DNA from: Xanthobacter dioxanivorans | GTDB lineage: Bacteria; Pseudomonadota; Alphaproteobacteria; Rhizobiales; Xanthobacteraceae | Direction of reading: 5' to 3' | NCBI RefSeq assembly: GCF_016807805.1 | Contig: NZ_CP063362.1 | Location: 5,994,501 to 6,058,500, forward strand | Length of the DNA stretch: 64,000 nt | Shown here: piece after piece, positions 59,607-64,000 of the stretch | How the letters are laid out: the number at the start of each line of letters is the position of its first letter | Position numbering within the stretch: the first letter of the stretch is position 1 | Notes under the pieces: model-generated | Databases searched by the model: none | Told to the model about the DNA's origin: nothing | The model's input: the letters and a program-made list of their open reading frames with translations, nothing else | Position numbers and translations under genes: made by a program

Positions 59607-60241
59607 GGCACCGTCCTGGGCGACACCAGGTGAGCCTCATCGCCCTCGTCGAAAGCGCCAAGATCGGCGAGATCCGCCAAGGTCCGCTTCAGGCTGTGTG
59701 AAGCATAGGGGCGGCCACGCTTCGGATAGGCCTTGGCATAGTCGACGGCCGCCTCCACCTGGTCCCGGTTGAGCGACGGGAAATCCGCAAGAATTTCACC
59801 CACGGTCTGCTCGCGCGCCAAGGCCGCAACGAGATGAACCGGGATGTCGGTGCCGCGGATCAGGGGATCCGAGACCGCATCGCTTTGCCCGATCCAGTCC
59901 CGAAGACGCCGCAGACGGGTCAGCCGTCCCTCCAGATCGCTGTCGATCCGCGCCAGGTCGATTTCGATCTGTCCAAGCCGCAAGATGTGAGTTTCGGACG
60001 ATAGCTTGCGCAGGGCTTCGTAGAGGCGGCGCCGACCTGCCGGTGTCAGATCCTTGTCGAGCTCATCCGCCAGCCGCAGGTATCGCAGCTCAGAAGGACC
60101 GAGCAGCCGCTGTACCGATTTGCCGACACGCCTCTGCTTCGCCCGGATCACACCACTGTCGACCGCCTTGTTGAGCGTCGACGGCGAGCGGCCCAGGACG
60201 TAGCCCGCTTCGCTGAGCGTCAATGTCTGCGCCGACGCCAT
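59603..60241 (-). CDS. DUF433-containing antitoxin (VapB45-like)
   Basis: 212 residues. N-terminal MerR-like HTH (LTLSEAGYVLGRSPSTLNKA) and C-terminal DUF433 domain (DPLIRGTDIPVHLVAALARE; EILADFPSLNRDQVEAAVDY). The layout resembles M. tuberculosis VapB45, which pairs with a PIN toxin. Longer than most antitoxins, as expected for this type. Confidence 0.85.
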   Translation of the reverse strand: MASAQTLTLSEAGYVLGRSPSTLNKAVDSGVIRAKQRRVGKSVQRLLGPSELRYLRLADELDKDLTPAGRRRLYEALRKLSSETHILRLGQIEIDLARIDSDLEGRLTRLRRLRDWIGQSDAVSDPLIRGTDIPVHLVAALAREQTVGEILADFPSLNRDQVEAAVDYAKAYPKRGRPYASHSLKRTLADLADLGAFDEGDEAHLVSPRTVP

Positions 60242-60260
60242 GTGAACCTCCGATCTAATC

Positions 60261-60278
60261 CATCCTAATATAGGGATG
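60261..60278. promoter_or_regulatory. Inverted repeat ahead of the DUF433-PIN pair
   Basis: CATCC-TAATATAG-GGATG, 20 bases upstream of the antitoxin start, AT-rich centre suited to a -10 element. Candidate self-control site. Confidence 0.45.
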
Positions 60279-60341
60279 TATTATTCTGAGGCAAGCTATA
60301 CGCAGCCGGGGGCGATCCCCCTGCCCCCTCGCCGCCGACCA

Positions 60342-61182
60342 TCACCCCGTGGAGGCCAGGCGCCCTTGCTGCAGGCGTCGAAGGAAGGTCCGCGCGGTCA
60401 CCAGCACGATGTGCAGGCGGAATGTGCAATGGTCCTCGTCGGACAGGCCGGGGTGGGAACCGTCGGTATGGAGCATCTTGAACAGACCTTCGACGTAATT
60501 CTTGCCGTCTGCGGTCCATTCCTTGCGATCGACCGCCAGGAACCCGATGGGATCGGCGAGCATCTGCCGTTGGTTCACGTCCCCCAGTCTCTGTCCGGCA
60601 TTTTCCGGATCGATGTGGCGGGCAATATCGTTGAACAGCCCCTCGAGGGACGTCCGCAGCTGCGCGTTAGCCGCTTCCCAATCTCCTCGGGTATGGGCCT
60701 CAATCGCCACGTCGAGATGCCTAAGCGGCACAGTGAAGCCGAAGTGCTTCAGCAATCCACGCACCTCGTCGTCCGCCGCGGGCAGATCGACCTCCTCCGG
60801 CAAGGCGGCTCGCAGCCGAGGCGGTTCCTTCCACCCACCCCAGACCACGACATAGCCATCGCGCGCCAGCCCGCGCAGCAAATCCCTCTGACGGACGCTC
60901 GCCGAGGACTCCTCGGCCAAGTTCACGGCCTCACGCACAAAGGCTTCGGCGAGCGAGAGCGTGCCATCGAGCGTCTCCACCGGCACAGTGGCTCGGTCAA
61001 GGATGGTCCGACCAAGCCGATCGCACTTCTTGCCGATCCCGACCGTGTCCTCGGCGGGGATGTCCGCCTCGAGCCCCAGACGAAGCACCATCTGGTTGAG
61101 CTGCGCGTGCGTCCGGATGGGTCTCGGCCAGGAACTCATTGGCCGCGACGATCGTCGGCCGGGTGAACGGCTGGGTTCTCAT
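60342..61182 (-). CDS. Uncharacterised protein with HEPN/Abi-like C-terminus (probable frameshift near start)
   Basis: 265-280 residues, family not recognised with certainty. The C-terminal half (EAANAQLRTSLEGLFNDIAR; LFKMLHTDGSHPGLSDEDHC) resembles abortive-infection C-terminal/HEPN-type helical domains. The N-terminus is probably MRTQPFTRPTIVAANEFLAE from 61182; a frame change at a GGG (61119-61121) then gives TIRTHAQLNQMVLRLGLE. As given, an internal start at 61139 yields 265 residues. The location among toxin-antitoxin genes hints at a defence role, which is inference. Confidence 0.55.
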
Positions 61183-61397
61183 GACGCCCTCACTCCCCCT
61201 CGTCGTCCTCGGACGCGAGATCATCGTCCGTATCATCCGCCCCCCGCTTTGCTTGACGGGTAATCGGCCGGCGCGTGGTGGATGGCACCGATGGAGCTGT
61301 CGGGAAACGTCGCGGCATAAAATCGCGCCGCCCCCTCCGCGTCCTGGTCTAACCAGAGGCCGATGGTGTTTGGTAAGCGCCACGGGCTGTCTTCCGG

Positions 61398-62105
61398 TCA
61401 CGCCTCGCTCGGGTCCGCTGGATGATCGGCGAGGTCAAACGTGGCGTCATCCGCCTCGGCTTCGACCGCAAGCCCGAAGGACAGAAGATCTCCCGCCAGC
61501 ATCCGCTCCTTGCTCAGCAACCCGGCGTCCTCCAAGGCCTCCATGTCCGGCAAGTCACGCAGGGTGTCGAAGCCGAAATAGCTCAAAAAGCCCTTGGTGG
61601 TCACGTAGGTGTAGGGTGCGCCGGGCACCGGGCTGCGAGGGCCCGTGGCGATGAAGTCCAGGCCGCGGAGATGGCCGATGGTGTCACGGGAAATCTCCTT
61701 GCCGAAGAATTTCCCCAGTTCCCCCCGCGTGATCGGCTGGAAGTAGGCGATGGCCATCAGCACCAGGCTCTCGGCCTTGGACAGCGGCTTGGGATCGGTG
61801 GTCCCGAGGCCGGTTGCCACCCGAATCGCCTCTGCGAAGCTCTTTTTGGTGCGGTGCTGCCAGCCGCCGGCGACCGCCACCAGCTCGTAGGGCCGGCCGC
61901 GCAATTCGGCGCGGATGTCGTCGATCAAAAGATCGAGGCTGCAGTCGCGGCCGACCACGCGGGCGAGCACCTCGCGCAGCACCGGCTCAGGGGAGGCGAA
62001 GATCACCGCCTCGACGCGGCCCATCCATTCGCGCCAGCGCAGCTCCGACGGCAGGTGCGCCAGCTCGGTGTCGAAGGGTTCCGGAGTGCGCGGGCGGCGA
62101 GCCAT
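61398..62105 (-). CDS. scpB: ScpB-like winged-helix protein (SMC-Scp complex subunit)
   Basis: 235 residues. ScpB signature LRWREWMGRVEAVIFASPEP, tandem winged helices (ESLVLMAIAYFQPITRGELG; ISRDTIGHLRGLDFIATGPR) and TYVTTKGFLSYFGFDTLRDL. In chromosomes ScpB acts with ScpA and SMC; neither is here. The gene starts one base after the DUF1403 stop, an arrangement I know from alphaproteobacterial plasmids. It may serve plasmid segregation. Confidence 0.87.
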   Translation of the reverse strand: MARRPRTPEPFDTELAHLPSELRWREWMGRVEAVIFASPEPVLREVLARVVGRDCSLDLLIDDIRAELRGRPYELVAVAGGWQHRTKKSFAEAIRVATGLGTTDPKPLSKAESLVLMAIAYFQPITRGELGKFFGKEISRDTIGHLRGLDFIATGPRSPVPGAPYTYVTTKGFLSYFGFDTLRDLPDMEALEDAGLLSKERMLAGDLLSFGLAVEAEADDATFDLADHPADPSEA

Positions 62106-62106
62106 G

Positions 62107-63060
62107 TCAGAGACCAAACAGCTTGAAGCTGGATCGGCCGGACAGCTCGCGCACCGCCCCCAGCGCGACAAGGCGCTCGAACAGGCGCCGGGCGGCCCAG
62201 CGCGACAGCGCGTCGGTGTGCAAAGTACCGGGCACGACGTCGTCGTCCAGCAGTCGCCGGACGGCGTCGCCAGCGCCCTTGGCGCGCAGCTTCGGCACCA
62301 CCGCCTCCAGGCGGGCCGCACGCGGTGCGATCTCGGCGGCCAGCCGGCAGGCGCGAGCGGCGCCGTGCGCGACGGCGACACAGACGGCGGCGTCGAGACC
62401 GTCTCCTTCCGGAGAAAAGCTCCCTCCCCTGCCCGCCCGGCGCAGCCCACCGGCTGCGGCTGCGGCCATCAATAGCGGCACCGGCAGCGGCCAGCGCAGC
62501 CGCAGCGCCAAGACCTGGTCGGCCAGCCACCAACCGAGCAGCCGGGCGCCGGGCTGCGCGGTGTCGACGGCGCGGACGAGCGCCGCAGCCGCCAGCGGCG
62601 CCGGCCGGCCGGTCGCCAGATGGTGGTTGATCTCTTCCGGAAGCGCGGCCAACCCCTCGCTCCAGCCGACGCCCAGCAGCGCGCACACCGACTGGAGCGC
62701 CGCGATGTCCACGCCCGGGGAGCGCTCGGCGAGCCGCCGCCAGCCGGCAAAAAGGCGCCCGGCCGGCCCCGGATCGTGGCCCGGCTGGCGCAGCACCCAG
62801 GCGTCGCGGAGCGCGCGCTCGTCCTCGGCCCGACCGGAGTGGCGCGCGGCCGCGGCGGCGCACGCGAGCGCCAGCCGGGCCCGCCACGCCCCGGCCCAAG
62901 GCGGCGTCGTGCGCACCAGATTATCCAATGAATTCAACGCCGAACCGGCGAGGAACGCGGCTTCGGCCGGGTCTGTCACCGGGCTGAGCGGCACCGCCCA
63001 GCCGGGCACGAGCGGCACGGTCGACGACGCTGCAGAGGTGGGAATCGGCTCGAGTTCCAT
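62107..63060 (-). CDS. DUF1403 family protein
   Basis: 317 residues, Ala/Leu/Arg-rich helical protein. Landmarks FLAGSALNSLDNLVRTTPPW, AGAWRARLALACAAAAARHS and ARRLFERLVALGAVRELSGR, the last like a winged-helix end. No function is known. It is coupled to scpB. Confidence 0.85.
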   Translation of the reverse strand: MELEPIPTSAASSTVPLVPGWAVPLSPVTDPAEAAFLAGSALNSLDNLVRTTPPWAGAWRARLALACAAAAARHSGRAEDERALRDAWVLRQPGHDPGPAGRLFAGWRRLAERSPGVDIAALQSVCALLGVGWSEGLAALPEEINHHLATGRPAPLAAAALVRAVDTAQPGARLLGWWLADQVLALRLRWPLPVPLLMAAAAAGGLRRAGRGGSFSPEGDGLDAAVCVAVAHGAARACRLAAEIAPRAARLEAVVPKLRAKGAGDAVRRLLDDDVVPGTLHTDALSRWAARRLFERLVALGAVRELSGRSSFKLFGL

Positions 63061-63140
63061 AGAGGCAGCCTAACCGCGCCGTGCGGTTTTAGCTACCGAT
63101 ATCCACCCGTACCGCACGCCCTGTCGGAAATCAAAAACGA

Positions 63141-63161
63141 CCGATAATCTTGCATTATCGG
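63141..63161. promoter_or_regulatory. Perfect 8-base inverted repeat between DUF1403 and vapB
   Basis: CCGATAAT-CTTGC-ATTATCGG in the divergent region, 69 bases before vapB and 81 before DUF1403. Likely an operator for one or both. TTGACA follows at 63167. Confidence 0.55.
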
Positions 63162-63229
63162 ACATATTGACAGAGGGCGCCAAACAGGGTAGAAATGGCC
63201 TGAAAGGTAGAATATTCGGAACCCTTCCC

Positions 63230-63487
63230 ATGTCCTTGAACATCAAAAATCCGGCGACCGTCGCCCTTGCCGACGAGCTCGCCCGCCGCCAGGGCGTCAC
63301 CAAGACTGCCGCCATTCACCAGGCCCTGAGCGAACGCCTGCACCGCATGGGCTATGGAGATACCGCTCAAGCACGTCTTCTCGGCGAGCTGCGTGCAATC
63401 CGCGAGCGGGTGGCGCGGTTACCTGAGCTCGACACCAGGAGTGACGAGGAGATCGTTGGCTTCGACGAGCACGGAATCCCAAACTGA
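63230..63487 (+). CDS. vapB: VapB antitoxin (Rv0623-like)
   Basis: 85 residues. N-terminal MSLNIKNPATVALADELARR plus QGVTKTAAIHQALSERLHRM is the Rv0623-family DNA-binding start. ATG at 63230 chosen because the conserved start is there. Stop TGA shares its last base with the toxin ATG. Confidence 0.9.
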   Translation: MSLNIKNPATVALADELARRQGVTKTAAIHQALSERLHRMGYGDTAQARLLGELRAIRERVARLPELDTRSDEEIVGFDEHGIPN

Positions 63488-63870
63488 TGGTGATCGATAC
63501 CTCTGCCATCGTTGCGATCCTGCGCAATGAGCCTGAAGCCGATGCGCTCGAGCGATCGATCGTCGGCGCCCCTGTTCGCCTCGTCCCCGCTACATGCGTG
63601 TTTGAGGCCCGAATGGTCCTGGTCAGCCGGCGCGGCGAGCACGCGCTCGCTGAGATCGACCTGTGGCTCACCAAAATTGGGGCCGACATCATTCCGGTCG
63701 ACGCGGAGCTGGCGGACCTGGCAACGCAGGCCTGGCTTGCTTATGGTAAGGGGCGCCACCCGGCCGCACTGAATTTCGCCGATTGCTTTTCCTATGCCCT
63801 GTCGAAGCGCTCCAACGAGCGCCTACTCTTTATCGGCAACGATTTTTCCAAAACCGATATCCTTGCCTAA
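63487..63870 (+). CDS. vapC: VapC toxin, PIN-domain ribonuclease
   Basis: 127 residues. PIN motifs MVIDTSAIVAILRNEPEADA, the central acidic AELADLATQAWLAYGKGRHP, and LNFADCFSYALSKRSNERLL followed by FIGNDFSKTDI. Complete. Translated with vapB by one-base overlap. Confidence 0.93.
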   Translation: MVIDTSAIVAILRNEPEADALERSIVGAPVRLVPATCVFEARMVLVSRRGEHALAEIDLWLTKIGADIIPVDAELADLATQAWLAYGKGRHPAALNFADCFSYALSKRSNERLLFIGNDFSKTDILA

Positions 63871-64000
63871 CCATCCCACCTCACGCGCCTCCAAGGTCCC
63901 TGAAAGCGCCCCTTTTCCGCACAGAAGGCCGTAGGCGGCCGTTTTGACGTTAGATGACCCCTTGGTCCATCTGAAACCCGCCGGCCGCCTTCACGGTCCT

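Noticed and set aside
63871..64000. Window end
   Set aside because: Only 130 bases after vapC; no gene start or IS end could be supported.

Overview
The window is GC-rich DNA with tightly packed, overlapping catabolic operons. It contains a Ti-type TraA relaxase remnant, a DUF1403-ScpB pair and a recombinase trio. Together these suggest an alphaproteobacterium of the Hyphomicrobiales (Rhizobiales), with at least the right third coming from a plasmid, ICE or genomic island. The species is not determinable from sequence alone. I saw no rRNA, tRNA, CRISPR array or cobalamin riboswitch.

Layout. (1) 1-13.3 kb is an acyl-CoA catabolic region: an acyl-CoA dehydrogenase (cut by the window edge), a LysR regulator, an ADP-forming acyl-CoA synthetase, a FadJ-like hydratase/dehydrogenase, a 3-ketosteroid-dehydrogenase-like flavoprotein, a thiolase, and a LivGFHM-type ABC importer without its binding protein. 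(2) 13.4-21.7 kb holds a universal stress protein, an MFS/HlyD/DUF1656/FUSC efflux operon under a MarR regulator, a metallo-beta-lactamase-fold enzyme and an AI-2E family permease. (3) 21.7-37.5 kb is the most interesting part. It has a 2-oxoglutarate/Fe(II) oxygenase, an IS scar and an IclR-led operon with crotonase, split B12 acyl-CoA mutase, class III CoA-transferase and MeaB chaperone. A Liv-type binding protein, an aldehyde dehydrogenase, a short-chain dehydrogenase and a TRAP transporter follow. The oxygenase and the iclR gene each sit behind a copy of the same promoter/operator block. (4) 37.5-48.7 kb is a metal (copper) island: a small His/Cys-rich secreted protein, a DUF3141 PhaC-like protein, a Met-rich Spy-like protein, DUF2933, an ICMT-like methyltransferase, a CopA-type ATPase, an MFS permease, a broken NicO exporter, DUF411 and secreted coiled-coil proteins. 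(5) 48.7-64 kb is a mosaic of IS fragments, two DUF1778-GNAT and two VapBC-type toxin-antitoxin modules, a truncated TraA, a recombinase-in-trio (RIT) element inserted in an IS256-type transposase, a serine-recombinase remnant, an uncharacterised HEPN/Abi-like gene and the DUF1403-ScpB pair.

How the genes may work together (inference): import by the TRAP or Liv-type systems, oxidation by the oxygenase, SDR and aldehyde dehydrogenase, CoA activation by the class III transferase, carbon-skeleton rearrangement by the B12 mutase, processing by the crotonase, and completion through the beta-oxidation genes at the left. The substrate is unknown.

Caution on sequence quality: eight otherwise well-conserved genes are each broken by a single missing base, seven of them in a short G/C homopolymer. 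This pattern looks like sequencing error, so I annotate them as genes with a frameshift rather than as dead genes.
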